From assembly GCA_947584415.1 (NCBI GenBank), contig CANPWN010000003.1, positions 1 to 64,000 of the forward strand: 64,000 nucleotides of DNA. The letters run 5' to 3'. Made by a program: the position numbers and the translations under genes. The notes under the pieces are model-generated. The model worked only from the letters and a program-made list of their open reading frames with translations, was not told where the DNA came from and made no database searches. Each line of letters starts with the position of its first letter. Positions within the stretch are counted from its first letter, which is position 1. Source of the DNA: an uncultured Clostridia bacterium (lineage in GTDB: Bacteria; Bacillota; Clostridia; Christensenellales; UBA1242). Below are positions 49,969 through 60,695 of this stretch, piece after piece.

Positions 49969-51048
49969 CTAAATTTTGTTTTTTTCAAAGTATTTGTCAA
50001 AAAATTTTTGATTCTGTTGAACACGCTCGTCATTTGGTTTGCAAGAGAGGCTAAGTTTATGAAATTCATAAGATTTTTTAATATCACCTTTGACAAAATG
50101 AGCATAACAAAGTTGCAGCGAAGGAAGAAAGCAATAATTGTCCTCGTTCACAAACGCACCGCTATTTAGGTCAATTTTGCTTTGAAGGGCCAGTTCAAGC
50201 CAAAAAATAGCCTCATCAATACGGCTAAGCCGCAACAAAAGGTCACCAAGTTTGCAAAAGACCTCTGCCTTTGGCAAAGAGGTTGTAAGAGCAGAGGAAA
50301 GACTTTGAAGTGCCATATCTTGTCTTCCCAAAATGTCATAACAATCAGCCATATCAAGATAAGCCTGAGCGCGGTTGACAACCCAGCCACCAGGCATATT
50401 TAAATACTTCTTTAACTCTTTTATCGCCTTATTATATCGGCCAGAAAAATAATATTCACGCGCATAAAAAAATTGTTCGCGAGGTGAAAATGCCACTTTC
50501 TTGCGTTTTTGGGCCAAAAAAATGCGTAAATTCCTATTTTTTTCGTTAATTTTCATTTTTTTATGATAAATTTTGATGTCCGCAATTCTAACATCTCCGT
50601 TCACTTCAACATACTCATGAACAAATCCATGCCACAAAAAGTTTTTGTCCCTTTTGAAAAGCCTCTCCCTTTTAAAAATGGAAATGGGCGTGAAATTTTC
50701 GTCATAGGCAAGCACATAATAAAACATGTAAGCGTCTGCTGGCGCTTTTGATTGTTTTAATTCGTTTATCTTTTTGATGTCTTCATCCAAAACAATATCA
50801 TCTGCGTCCAGCCACATCACATAATCAAGAGTTGCTTTGGAAAATGAAAAATTCCGTGCTTTTGAAAAATCATCATCCCACTCAAAATCAAACACCTTGT
50901 CTGTGAACTTTTTTGCCAGTTCTTTTGTCCTGTCTTTTGACCCAGTGTCAACAACAATAATCTCATCTGCAAATTTTTGAACGCAACAAAGACATCTTTC
51001 AATAACAAGTTCTTCGTCCTTCACAATCAAGCAAACTGATATTTTCAT
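49969..51048 (-). CDS. GT2 glycosyltransferase with TPR C-terminal half
   Basis: 359 residues. The N-terminal GT-A domain has SVCLIVKDEELVIERCL, IIVVDTGSKDRTKELA and the DxD-type VMWLDADDIVLDEDI near residue 96. The C-terminal half carries tetratricopeptide-like helices (YYFSGRYNKAIKELKKYL, MADCYDILGRQDMALQSL, LGDLLLRLSRIDEAIFWLELAL). This architecture occurs in SunS-like peptide glycosyltransferases and in protein O-GT families. The acceptor is unknown; the giant surface protein next door is a possible target, by position only. AAGGA precedes the ATG. Confidence 0.85.
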   Translation of the reverse strand: MKISVCLIVKDEELVIERCLCCVQKFADEIIVVDTGSKDRTKELAKKFTDKVFDFEWDDDFSKARNFSFSKATLDYVMWLDADDIVLDEDIKKINELKQSKAPADAYMFYYVLAYDENFTPISIFKRERLFKRDKNFLWHGFVHEYVEVNGDVRIADIKIYHKKMKINEKNRNLRIFLAQKRKKVAFSPREQFFYAREYYFSGRYNKAIKELKKYLNMPGGWVVNRAQAYLDMADCYDILGRQDMALQSLSSALTTSLPKAEVFCKLGDLLLRLSRIDEAIFWLELALQSKIDLNSGAFVNEDNYCFLPSLQLCYAHFVKGDIKKSYEFHKLSLSCKPNDERVQQNQKFFDKYFEKNKI

Positions 51049-51242
51049 ATCCTTAATTATTCAAAAATAATGAAAAAATTGCAGAAAAATAATATATTTT
51101 TATAAAAAAATCATTAAAATTATTAAATTATGCTTTTTATCCCTTATTTTTAAAGGCAAAAAAATTGTTTGAGGCGAAGACCTTCTTTTAATGTTATATT
51201 AAAATAAATATAATTATATATAATATTTACACATAATTTATT

Positions 51243-51270
51243 TTGATTTTGCAAAGAATTATGCTAGAAT
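51243..51270 (+). promoter_or_regulatory. Promoter of the giant surface protein
   Basis: TTGATT (51243-51248), 16 bp, TAGAAT (51265-51270) preceded by TGC (extended -10). The upstream 190 bases are nearly all A/T and hold nothing else recognisable. Confidence 0.55.
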
Positions 51271-51305
51271 TATTTTGTCAAAAAATGACAGAAGAGGTAA
51301 GGTTT

Positions 51306-54300
51306 ATGAACAAGTTGAAATCAGTTTTGAGTTTTACTTTTCTAGCAGCGGCAGTCATAGGTGTTGGCTGCGGAGGTATGTTGTGTTCTGCCCCACCAAG
51401 AGCAAACATGACCGTTTTTGCAGACTATGTTGATGACACGGTCAATGAAACCGTGCTTGATGACTATTTTGTTGTTGACGGGCTAACCCAAGGCACATTT
51501 TTTCATAAAACTGCAAGTGACACTGGCTTCAGCGTCAGATTAAACACAGAGAAAGCCGAAGTCGCAAATGATGATAACGAAACGAGTCCTAATTTCAAAT
51601 ATTATTACTCAGTCCCTGGTGCAAGTCCAACGACATATTATTACTTCCTCGTCAACGCCGTAACCTTTTCAATTGATGGAGTGACCATCCCAGACAAAAA
51701 GGCAAGCGGAAATGACATTGGCTTTGACACTTCCAACCTTATCCTTAACTCCACCGGCAGTACTGACTTTCTTGATGCCGGCGACAATGTTACATCTCAA
51801 ACAATCAATTTTAAAGTTGTTTATGAAAAAGGTGGAAAAACAAGAATATCTCAACCAGTTGCAGGTGAGAACGACTATTTGACGACCGAAAATAAATTAT
51901 CACCAACACCTCAGCGAACAGTTTATCTTGGCGACACCTTCACAGACAGTGAAGGGCGCGAGCGCTCAACTGAAGGAAAACTTGAAATCAGAATAAGTTA
52001 CTCTTTCGTAATTTCGGAACAAATTGCAGTGGGGAGAAACTCCGAAAAATTTGTTGGCACAGAAACTCCACTCACCCCTGCCATTATCCGAACACTTTAC
52101 TTAAACGAAGACAACTATGTCACACAATTAAATGAGCCAAAACTTGAGTATGACACAAACACTTTGACAAGAACAAATGTGACAACAAGCGAGGCGGCAA
52201 CACATAAATTTAATTATTTTTACAACTATCAATCAAATCAAATCCCTTGGATAAGTTATAACCCAAATTACATAAGGCTCAGCGTAACAAAAACACAAAA
52301 CAACGCAACCATTTCCGACACCATTGTCTATGACCCAGATGACAAAAAGATTAACAAAGATGCAAACGGCAACGAGCATATCCCTTCTTTCTTGTATGAC
52401 ATTAAGGAAGAGGAAAATGGCAATTTGAAAGTTTACTTTAATGATGTTGGACAATATGGTCTTGCCATTGACTTTGTGCATATTAACACAAACGACAAAA
52501 CAACCTATGTTGTTGACAGGGCAATCAAAGGGCAGTTATATCAAAATGTTTATATCTTTGGTGCTCAAGCCTTTTTCACTAACCGTGCAGAAAACAAGCA
52601 AAGTGAGTTTAAAGATGTTGAAAATTTCGCTGCAACCATATCGGCTGATATAACTTCCTATTTGAAGGACAATAAATACGCCTCACTTCTGCCAAGCGGC
52701 GCAGAAACAAACGAACATGATGCTGAAGGCTCATGCACTTGTGCAGACTGCACAATGAAAAAACTTGTTGCACAAATAAACACAGACAAAATTAACATTG
52801 TATCAACAAATCAAACTCCGGTCAAATTCGCCTTCAACCTTAACTCTCAAAACATTTCCGTTTACTCAAAACTGGAAAATGATGATAAAGGTTGGCAGCG
52901 TTCCGCTGAAAGCGTGACAAAAACATTTAGCAACCCTGGAGAATACTTTGTTAGATTAAGTTACAGTTTTGCCCCTCACACAACTTTAGACGGAGCGGCA
53001 AGTGATGCAACTTTTACACAATATTTTTACTTCAAAATCAACAAGCCTGTTCCAGTTATCAAAATTTATGCTGTTGACAAAAACAACACTGAAAAAGAGT
53101 TGATGTCAAAAGATTACACCAACGCCGAAAGAGTTAAAATCATCTATGAAAACTATGGCGGCAAGTTTGACAGCGAAGCAACTTTTGAAATTTCAAAAAA
53201 GGATTTCAAAAACCCAAGTCAAAGTTTTGAAAACAGACCTTTTACTTTTAGAGTTACAACTCGCCAAGATGCAAGCGGAAACGAATATCAATGTGGCGAA
53301 TATGTGGAAGAAGGAGAAGGAACTTACACAGTTTCCACCTACTACTCTTTTGAAGGCGTTAAACAAAAAGTTCCTGTTACAAAAAGTTTTACAATTGACA
53401 GAGAAGCAATTGACGCAATTGAACCTATAAACGCTTACACTGTGCAAACTTATGGCTTGAATAAGGAATATCAAAGCGACCCAACACCAATTTCAGATGC
53501 CACAAACCAACCTTTCATTTTAACTTGGCAACAAACAAAACGCAGCGGCGCAACAACAAATGCCTATGTTAAATATTATCCACTTCAAAAGAACAATATC
53601 TATTCCTCTAACGGCAATCTTAGCGGGATGATACAAAGTTTCTTGGGAACATTTCAATCTCTTGCAACAGACAAATCTTTAAACTTTAGGCAAAATGCAA
53701 GTTGGGACAAATATGACAACGCCACTGCAGTGAGAAATGGGGTTATCCCAAATTACTATGTCAAATCTGACGCCGGACTTTACATCTTCCAAATTGTTGA
53801 CCAAGCAGGAAACACCGCTGTCAAGATTGTTTTATTTGATGACAGCACTCCTTACTTTGCAATGTATAAAGCGGGCAGCAGCAGTGGTGAAGCCGGCGGC
53901 TACTCCATTGTAAGCACTTATTACACAACCTCAACAGACGCAACAGTTTACTGGGGTGAAAAGAAAGCAATTTTCATTGATTATGACCCAAATAGCAATG
54001 ATGTTGCGGCCGACAGAAATGGTGACGAAAGCGAAAACTCCCCTGTATACCAAGCACTTATGAACTTCTTTAATGGCAAAACTCACAACTATTCCCTGCC
54101 ACAAATTGCAGATGCATACAAGGGTGATTACTACGAAGTTGAACTTGAAGATTATGCTTCATACAAAGGGCTAAGCGGAAAATATGAACCTATCAACGCA
54201 TCTTCAATGGAAATTCAATCTTCCTTCAAGGTTTATTACACGGGAGATGAAAGCGTAATAAATTATTACTATTCAACCAGCGACAATGTGAACAACTATG

Positions 54301-57300
54301 TTTTGAAAGTTAAAGAGGACGGCTCAACGGAAAGAGTTGTTTCAATCAATGGCACAACCATTGAAAATGAAGGAACACTTAAGGAAGCAAAGGTTTACAA
54401 ACGCTCAGTCAATGGTGAAAACACCGCTTATTACTATAGCGCTCCAATTTCCTCTGACACAAATCTTCACAAAGTTTACAGCACTGAAGTTGTGACAAAG
54501 CCTGCAAATTTTGAAAACTCCGAATTTAAGGAAGTTAACTTTGTGGATATGGAAGGCACTTATGTCTTCCTGCTCAGAGATAAGTCCAACACACTTGGAA
54601 GAGATTACCCTAAGGACTCAAACGGTTACAGCGAAGAGGCCTTCTTGAATCATGCGTCTGCATATCAATATGTCAAAGTGACGGGAGATGTTTCAGGGAC
54701 AAAAATTTACTTCACAGACGGAGATGACACCATTGAATTGACATACGCGGCATTTTCAAATTCCGGTGTGACTGAAAATGACGAAGCAAAAAATCTGTCC
54801 TTTAGGGAAAGTTACTATGAGCCAACCTGCATACAAAAAGTGTTGTCAGTTTCATTTACGCCAACCACAACAACCTCTGCAGGAAAAACACAAATTGACA
54901 AGGTTACACTGCAATACTTCCCTTATGAAACACAAAAGTATGCACATTTGAATGCTTGGGGAAATCCTGTTGTCGAATTCTATCAAACGCTTTCCACAGT
55001 TGAAACAGAACCTATTGTGCTTTATGATTATAAAAATGGAAGTGGTGATGCAGAATCCTCAGAAGAACTTACTTTCAGCATCAATGTTTCTTCACAAATG
55101 ACCAAGGCTGGAAAATACATCCTCAAGAGAACTTATGTCACAGGCGAAGGCTATATCACCGGCAGTTTTGACTATGACCAAAGAACACTGACCGCCCTTG
55201 TTGACAGATACAATGTTCTTTCTGAACAAGCGTCTGTTGAATATGTGGAAAACATCCGAACATATCAAAATGTTAATGGATTAACACTTCAAACCCGCGT
55301 TATTGAAAACATTTTGGAAGTTACTGTTGTGGGCGAAACGAATTTCCCAGACAACCCAACCTTTAAATTTTATGCAAAAAACGGCGAAGAAGAAACCGAA
55401 CTTAAATTAAGCCAAATCAATGCAAACATTGGATACTACAATCTTGTCAGCGAAGAAGACAGCAAAAAGCCTGACATTATCCTTGACACAAGCGCAATTG
55501 TTGACTATGTTTTGAAAGTTGGCGAAGATAAAATCCAAGATTACAGCGTAACACCAAGCAAATCTTACAGGTCTTTGGAAAGCGTTGTTGGCAGTGACAT
55601 CTTCGTCAATATGTATGATGGCATGTCTGAGAACGGCGGGAGCCAAGTTTCCATTACCTTCCCTAATTACAGCGGAATTTTGCCTTCTGGAGACTCTTTC
55701 TACACAGACAACAAATCAGATTGGGACCCAATTCATGATGAAACAGCAAGCAAGTTCACAACAAACAAACTTCCTGTTTCACTTTACATTCCAAGCGTTA
55801 AATACACTCTTTACAACTTAGGACAATGGGATGACGCAATTGAATATTCTTCAGTTTTAAATGAAACCCTAAATTACTATGACAAAACCTACACAAATTC
55901 AGTAATCAATTCCTATGAACTGCGTGCTGAAATCACCGTGTTTGACAACGAAGGAAACATAATCAAATATTATTCAAATGGCTCAACTTACAGTGGTTTC
56001 TTAAAATTCGTCGACGATAAAGGTCAAGATGTTTCTAACTTTACAACCGCCGGAGTTTACATTGTCAACATCTCGCAGGGCAACTATTCTGAGGGTGTCT
56101 CTGCAAATAGTTTCAAGAAAAACTATCAGTTCTCTTTCACCGTGCTTTCCTCCTCGCCTGAATTTAGCATCTCTGCAAATGGTGCTCAACTCAACTCACT
56201 TCAAGACCGTTCCCAAAATGAAGTTAAGGAAATTTATTACACAAACGCAAGTGACATAAGAGTTTCTTGGAACGACACGGACAGCCCTTACATTGCGAAC
56301 ATTGACAAAACTCAAATAAGACTTATCATTATGCAAGCAACATACAAAATCAGCATTGTTGATAATAAAGTTTCCGTTTTCAATGATACAAATGATGAAC
56401 TTCCGGATTTTGAAGTCGGGATGTCCTATTCAAAAACGGGCAACCAAAACAGGCTGATTATCAACCTGTCCGCGCTAGACGCTTACTACAACGGCAGCGA
56501 AGTTGACATCACCATGCAATTTGAAAATCACAACTCTGACTATTACTCGACAAAAACAAAGGCCATTTACATTGACCTTGCCGCTGACGCAACTTCCCTC
56601 AACCCACTCATTGACAAACTTCCTTCATCTTCAGCCTTAACACTTGACCGCAGCACTTTGAGAAGATACAAGGATGCAAGCGGCGGCGACATCACAACGG
56701 GCAACCCGAATAACGACAACTTTGTTGCTTCTTACAACATCTCTCAAGATGCAACCAGCCCACTTTATAGATACAGTTACATGGTTGATTCAAATTTCTT
56801 CATTACTTTGCGCGACAAGGTTATGGCAAATGCAAACATCACTTCGCCACAGGACTATGTTCAAGCAGGCTGCGGCGCTTGGGAAGCATATTACAGAATT
56901 GTTGACAACCCTTACAACACCACCTCTGAAACAAGTGACGAAGAAACATCCTATGAAAACTTTATTCCATCAACCTTTAACAACATCACAGATTCAATTC
57001 CTTCAACTGCGGGCGACTATGTTGAAGTGGTTGAACGTGACCGTGCTGGAAACATGACAATTTACTTGGTTTACCTTTATGACCAAGACCAAACTGACGA
57101 AGGGCAAGAAGGCTCTTATCAGGGCATTGAAATCAAAGATGAAAGCACCTTTAAACTTGCAAGTGATGCCCAAATTGCCACAGACAAACTCAGCCTTTAC
57201 GCATCAACCAGCACAACCATTTCTCGTTTCAACTTCTTGGGTGATGAGTGGATAAGATTTGCTGTTAATGATGAAGAATACTTGCTCTCACCAATTATTC

Positions 57301-60272
57301 CTCAAGGCAATGTTTTCCATCTGCCAAACACAACAACTTCAATAAGTTTGAATTCTGTTCTTTCTTCCTTTAGTTCATCAACAGTGCCAATTTCCATCAG
57401 AGTTCTTAACAGAGCCACCGGCGTTTGGCACAATTTCACCATCACGCTTTTAAATGAAGTTGCGCTTGTGACAACGCTTTCAAACTCTGACTCCGAATAC
57501 ATTTCAATCTCATATTCCAATGCGGTGTATCCAGTCAATGTTTCAATCTTCCAGCAAACAATACAAAATGAACAAGCCGTTCTCACTGCAAACCTATCAA
57601 ACAACCCTAACAAACTTGAAAACCTGACAAATGCAGATTACACATATCTGTCAGGCTGGGCAAATAAAGACGGCATAACCGTTTCTGTGGACGCAGCGAC
57701 AAACCGCATAGTGTTCAGATTTAACCGCAACCCTTCAGTTGGTGTTAAAGTTAGATATGAAATTGAAGATAACTTTGGCAATATCTTAAAGCCAGCGCAC
57801 ATCTTTGGTATTGTGCAGCCAAACGAAATCACGAGCAGCGGAAATATTTATCAAACTGTTGTCAATGACTTCACAACTGGCAACCAAAACGAAATTTATT
57901 ATATTGCAACCAAAAATTTGGTTTACAGTTTCAACAACCTCATACACAATGTTACTGTTGAAAAATGGGATAACATCCGCGGAAGATGGTCATCAGACGC
58001 TTCAGTTTTACTTCCTAATGATTACATTTCACGAACAACCGACAATATCACAACTTACACCTTTGCCCCTCAAAATGACACTTTTAATCAAAAGTTTAGG
58101 TTGATTGTCAATGAATTGGACGGAACAGAACAAACAAATGTTAAAACCGTTTACTTGCAACTATATCAAGTTCTGCCACATCTTTTGGATAAACTTGAAA
58201 ACGCAAATGACTATCTTTCAACTTTCACCATGACGGACTCCTCAGGCATCAACATAACCAAAGAAGTTTTGGTGGACAGAAACTCCGAAAATGTTTTCAT
58301 CAATGGCAAAACTTACTCCGTTTCTTTGGCCGGAATAACCTTTGCAAAGAGCATTAGATTGACTTTCACTGACCCAGCGCAATTTGCCTTCCCTTACAGC
58401 ATTTACATATATAAAGAAGATGGCTCGCTTGGTGAAGACTTTGTGCCAATCAACTCTGGAAGTAGATTTGCAGAAAGCGGCGTTTACTACATCTTGTTCA
58501 AATATGACGAACTGTTGTTGTATGAGGACAGAGTTTACAAAGTTGAAATTCTTGACTCCAATAATGAATACTACCGCGTTACAAACAATGGACATGTTGT
58601 AAACCGCGCCGGAGCATATTACAATGATGGCTCAGTTGATAACCCTGAATATTACATTGTCAATGTTAAATATCCAGACGAAAGCCGTGCAATTGAAATT
58701 GTTCCAAACACCTATCAAAAAATTGTTTCTTACTTCATCTCAGAAAAACCAGAAGAACAAAGTCGTGAAGTGGTAACTTTGCAGTATGTTGTTTCAAATG
58801 TGGGAAGAAATGGTGACCAGCCTCTTGAACAGGGACTTCATAAATTCTTCAAAAAAGTCTTTATCACCTTTGTTCCTCCAACACAATCTCCTGTTGGCAC
58901 AATGTATTTGACCTACAACTTCTCTGACATGCCTATCCCTGATTCAATAAATGATAAAAGTTCTTACACAGCAGTGCCACCAGACCCAGGAATTGAATCA
59001 ATCAAACTTGTTTACTCCAAAAACAGAGGAATTGACAGCAATTTGATTAATCTTTCCGTGCTTAAAGATGGCGTGCCTTACACCCCAACAATCAAGCAAA
59101 TGGCAACCGGTGACGGCGAAGAAGAACTTATGTATGCTGAATTTTCAATCTCCGGCACTTACACAATTTCATTTACAGATGTTGCGGGCAACAGGCAAAT
59201 GTTTGCAACTGGCTTAACTCAACAATCTTACGAATTTAATCTTGTGCTGTTAAAAGATGTTTCGTTCTTCATGACCTACACAGATGTTGACGGAAATGAA
59301 CAAAACACTGACCCAATTCAAAAAGGCGTGTTCAATAGCGAAGTGACACTTTCAGTTATCAAAAAGTTTAATTCGGTTTATTACACTCAAGCATCTGTCG
59401 GAGAAAAAGACTCCCTCATCCATGTTACCAGAAACGGCGTGCCTTACACTAATTATGAATACTCCTCAAACGAAACACTTTCTTCCTTCAAGTTCTCAAA
59501 ACCGGGATATTACTCCGTTTACTTCTCCGCAACCAGCCTGGCAACCGGACTTGAACTGAGAGAAACCGTTTACACCTTCGCAATTGTCGAGCCTGAAGAG
59601 TCAAGATATGCGTTTGAATTCTCACCTTATCAGAGTTATTATGTTCTCTCAATCATAAAAGGCAACAGCGGTGACATCACAAGAGATAATGACGGCAATT
59701 TGGTTGCAGACCTTCAAAATACCTTCCAAACCGCAGTTGGCAGTGATAACAAGCGCTATTTGAAAAACTTTGTGACTTCAGTTTCAGATGAAGGTTTGCT
59801 TGGCAGCGGAAGATATATTGTGACAATTTCAACAAACAAAAACTTAAACCGTGACGATTACTCCAAAGTCACAACCTTCTCCTTTGCATATTGGATAAAT
59901 TCAGAGTCAGTGCCAATCAGCGTTTCAATCAACGAAGGCACTTCAACCAACAAAAACATCTCTGTTTCCTTTAATGCAGAAAGAGTGTTCACTTCGGTCG
60001 GCGAGTGCGACATCTATGTTGGAACAAAAATATATCACATAAACAGTGAAACCATTGCCGAACTTGGCACTATCACCGAAACACTTTCAACAACAGGTGT
60101 TCACTACATCACCGTTATGTCAATGAGCGGCAGCGTTCTTTACAGATACAAAGTTGAAAAAACTGAACCTCTCAATGGCTGGGCAATTGCAGCAATTGTC
60201 ATAGGCGGCATAGTGCTGATTGCAGTGATAATCATCATTGTTAAACTGAGAAAACGAATCAAGGTTAAATAA
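51306..60272 (+). CDS. Giant (~2990 aa) secreted, membrane-anchored multi-domain surface protein
   Basis: 2988 residues from the ATG at 51306 (AGAGG upstream). A signal peptide (about residues 1-38, cleaved near TVFA) is followed by a long beta-rich, Asn/Thr/Ser/Tyr-rich ectodomain. The last 35 residues form a membrane anchor, AIAAIVIGGIVLIAVIIIIV, plus a basic tail (KLRKRIKVK), with no LPXTG. At least ten copies of an Ig-like strand motif G-x-Y-x-V/I are spread along it (GEYFVRL, AGLYIFQI, EGTYVFLL, AGKYILK, AGVYIVNI, AGDYVEVV, SGVYYIL, SGTYTIS, PGYYSVY), several followed by D-x-A-G-N. A CTCADC motif occurs near residue 475. Probably an Ig-fold stalk or adhesin. Confidence 0.85.
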   Translation: MNKLKSVLSFTFLAAAVIGVGCGGMLCSAPPRANMTVFADYVDDTVNETVLDDYFVVDGLTQGTFFHKTASDTGFSVRLNTEKAEVANDDNETSPNFKYYYSVPGASPTTYYYFLVNAVTFSIDGVTIPDKKASGNDIGFDTSNLILNSTGSTDFLDAGDNVTSQTINFKVVYEKGGKTRISQPVAGENDYLTTENKLSPTPQRTVYLGDTFTDSEGRERSTEGKLEIRISYSFVISEQIAVGRNSEKFVGTETPLTPAIIRTLYLNEDNYVTQLNEPKLEYDTNTLTRTNVTTSEAATHKFNYFYNYQSNQIPWISYNPNYIRLSVTKTQNNATISDTIVYDPDDKKINKDANGNEHIPSFLYDIKEEENGNLKVYFNDVGQYGLAIDFVHINTNDKTTYVVDRAIKGQLYQNVYIFGAQAFFTNRAENKQSEFKDVENFAATISADITSYLKDNKYASLLPSGAETNEHDAEGSCTCADCTMKKLVAQINTDKINIVSTNQTPVKFAFNLNSQNISVYSKLENDDKGWQRSAESVTKTFSNPGEYFVRLSYSFAPHTTLDGAASDATFTQYFYFKINKPVPVIKIYAVDKNNTEKELMSKDYTNAERVKIIYENYGGKFDSEATFEISKKDFKNPSQSFENRPFTFRVTTRQDASGNEYQCGEYVEEGEGTYTVSTYYSFEGVKQKVPVTKSFTIDREAIDAIEPINAYTVQTYGLNKEYQSDPTPISDATNQPFILTWQQTKRSGATTNAYVKYYPLQKNNIYSSNGNLSGMIQSFLGTFQSLATDKSLNFRQNASWDKYDNATAVRNGVIPNYYVKSDAGLYIFQIVDQAGNTAVKIVLFDDSTPYFAMYKAGSSSGEAGGYSIVSTYYTTSTDATVYWGEKKAIFIDYDPNSNDVAADRNGDESENSPVYQALMNFFNGKTHNYSLPQIADAYKGDYYEVELEDYASYKGLSGKYEPINASSMEIQSSFKVYYTGDESVINYYYSTSDNVNNYVLKVKEDGSTERVVSINGTTIENEGTLKEAKVYKRSVNGENTAYYYSAPISSDTNLHKVYSTEVVTKPANFENSEFKEVNFVDMEGTYVFLLRDKSNTLGRDYPKDSNGYSEEAFLNHASAYQYVKVTGDVSGTKIYFTDGDDTIELTYAAFSNSGVTENDEAKNLSFRESYYEPTCIQKVLSVSFTPTTTTSAGKTQIDKVTLQYFPYETQKYAHLNAWGNPVVEFYQTLSTVETEPIVLYDYKNGSGDAESSEELTFSINVSSQMTKAGKYILKRTYVTGEGYITGSFDYDQRTLTALVDRYNVLSEQASVEYVENIRTYQNVNGLTLQTRVIENILEVTVVGETNFPDNPTFKFYAKNGEEETELKLSQINANIGYYNLVSEEDSKKPDIILDTSAIVDYVLKVGEDKIQDYSVTPSKSYRSLESVVGSDIFVNMYDGMSENGGSQVSITFPNYSGILPSGDSFYTDNKSDWDPIHDETASKFTTNKLPVSLYIPSVKYTLYNLGQWDDAIEYSSVLNETLNYYDKTYTNSVINSYELRAEITVFDNEGNIIKYYSNGSTYSGFLKFVDDKGQDVSNFTTAGVYIVNISQGNYSEGVSANSFKKNYQFSFTVLSSSPEFSISANGAQLNSLQDRSQNEVKEIYYTNASDIRVSWNDTDSPYIANIDKTQIRLIIMQATYKISIVDNKVSVFNDTNDELPDFEVGMSYSKTGNQNRLIINLSALDAYYNGSEVDITMQFENHNSDYYSTKTKAIYIDLAADATSLNPLIDKLPSSSALTLDRSTLRRYKDASGGDITTGNPNNDNFVASYNISQDATSPLYRYSYMVDSNFFITLRDKVMANANITSPQDYVQAGCGAWEAYYRIVDNPYNTTSETSDEETSYENFIPSTFNNITDSIPSTAGDYVEVVERDRAGNMTIYLVYLYDQDQTDEGQEGSYQGIEIKDESTFKLASDAQIATDKLSLYASTSTTISRFNFLGDEWIRFAVNDEEYLLSPIIPQGNVFHLPNTTTSISLNSVLSSFSSSTVPISIRVLNRATGVWHNFTITLLNEVALVTTLSNSDSEYISISYSNAVYPVNVSIFQQTIQNEQAVLTANLSNNPNKLENLTNADYTYLSGWANKDGITVSVDAATNRIVFRFNRNPSVGVKVRYEIEDNFGNILKPAHIFGIVQPNEITSSGNIYQTVVNDFTTGNQNEIYYIATKNLVYSFNNLIHNVTVEKWDNIRGRWSSDASVLLPNDYISRTTDNITTYTFAPQNDTFNQKFRLIVNELDGTEQTNVKTVYLQLYQVLPHLLDKLENANDYLSTFTMTDSSGINITKEVLVDRNSENVFINGKTYSVSLAGITFAKSIRLTFTDPAQFAFPYSIYIYKEDGSLGEDFVPINSGSRFAESGVYYILFKYDELLLYEDRVYKVEILDSNNEYYRVTNNGHVVNRAGAYYNDGSVDNPEYYIVNVKYPDESRAIEIVPNTYQKIVSYFISEKPEEQSREVVTLQYVVSNVGRNGDQPLEQGLHKFFKKVFITFVPPTQSPVGTMYLTYNFSDMPIPDSINDKSSYTAVPPDPGIESIKLVYSKNRGIDSNLINLSVLKDGVPYTPTIKQMATGDGEEELMYAEFSISGTYTISFTDVAGNRQMFATGLTQQSYEFNLVLLKDVSFFMTYTDVDGNEQNTDPIQKGVFNSEVTLSVIKKFNSVYYTQASVGEKDSLIHVTRNGVPYTNYEYSSNETLSSFKFSKPGYYSVYFSATSLATGLELRETVYTFAIVEPEESRYAFEFSPYQSYYVLSIIKGNSGDITRDNDGNLVADLQNTFQTAVGSDNKRYLKNFVTSVSDEGLLGSGRYIVTISTNKNLNRDDYSKVTTFSFAYWINSESVPISVSINEGTSTNKNISVSFNAERVFTSVGECDIYVGTKIYHINSETIAELGTITETLSTTGVHYITVMSMSGSVLYRYKVEKTEPLNGWAIAAIVIGGIVLIAVIIIIVKLRKRIKVK

Positions 60273-60273
60273 A

Positions 60274-60304
60274 AAATGCGAACTTTCGTTCGCATTTTTT
60301 TAAA
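60274..60304 (+). terminator. Terminator of the giant gene
   Basis: AATGCGAAC (60275-60283), TTTC loop, GTTCGCATT (60288-60296), T-run. Confidence 0.85.
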
Positions 60305-60350
60305 GGTTAAATACGGACTTGCATTTTCATTTTCAAAGATTAAATGTTGC

Positions 60351-60386
60351 CATGGGTTGTTTTTGTCCCATGCTGTATGTTATAAT
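60351..60386 (+). promoter_or_regulatory. Operator and promoter of the FtsZ-like operon
   Basis: Inverted repeat CATGGG (60351-60356), 10-base spacer, CCCATG (60367-60372), overlapping a TTGTTT -35 (60357-60362). The -10 TATAAT (60381-60386) lies 18 bp further with TGT before it. The repeat is well placed for autoregulation by the first gene. Confidence 0.55.
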
Positions 60387-60404
60387 ATAAGTAGAGAGAT
60401 GAAA

Positions 60405-60695
60405 ATGAACAAACACAAAAAACTTATCATTTTGTACGTGTATGATGTTTTAAAGCATGGCAGTGCGGAAGATTGCCTTTTTCACCAAACAAGCATTGCC
60501 AAGCAAATAAGTGAGTATTTTGGCATACCTTGTGACAGAAAGACAGTCGCGCGCAATATTGGTTATTTGCGGGAATATGGCTGCGACATTGTCACAATCA
60601 AAGGTAAAGGTTGTTACATGAGGTCCTATCCCTATCTTGGAAAGACCATTTACACAAAGAAAAAGTTTGAGGAGGAAAATAATGCGACCAATTGA
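60405..60695 (+). CDS. Winged-helix (HTH_11/WYL-N-like) regulator, first gene of the FtsZ-like operon
   Basis: 96 residues from the ATG at 60405; AGAGAG is correctly spaced for this one rather than the ATG at 60399. The sequence LYVYDVLKHGSAEDCLFHQTSIAKQISEYFGIPCDRKTVARNIGYLREYGCDIVTIKGKGCYMR is the winged helix-turn-helix found at the N-terminus of WYL-type regulators, ending in the wing; no WYL domain follows. A palindrome overlaps the promoter. It probably controls its own operon. Its end overlaps the next gene by 14 bases. Confidence 0.75.
   Translation: MNKHKKLIILYVYDVLKHGSAEDCLFHQTSIAKQISEYFGIPCDRKTVARNIGYLREYGCDIVTIKGKGCYMRSYPYLGKTIYTKKKFEEENNATN

Noticed and set aside
51306-60272. 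LPXTG sorting signal in the giant protein
   Set aside because: No LPxTG or similar motif precedes the C-terminal helix; it appears to be a plain membrane anchor.
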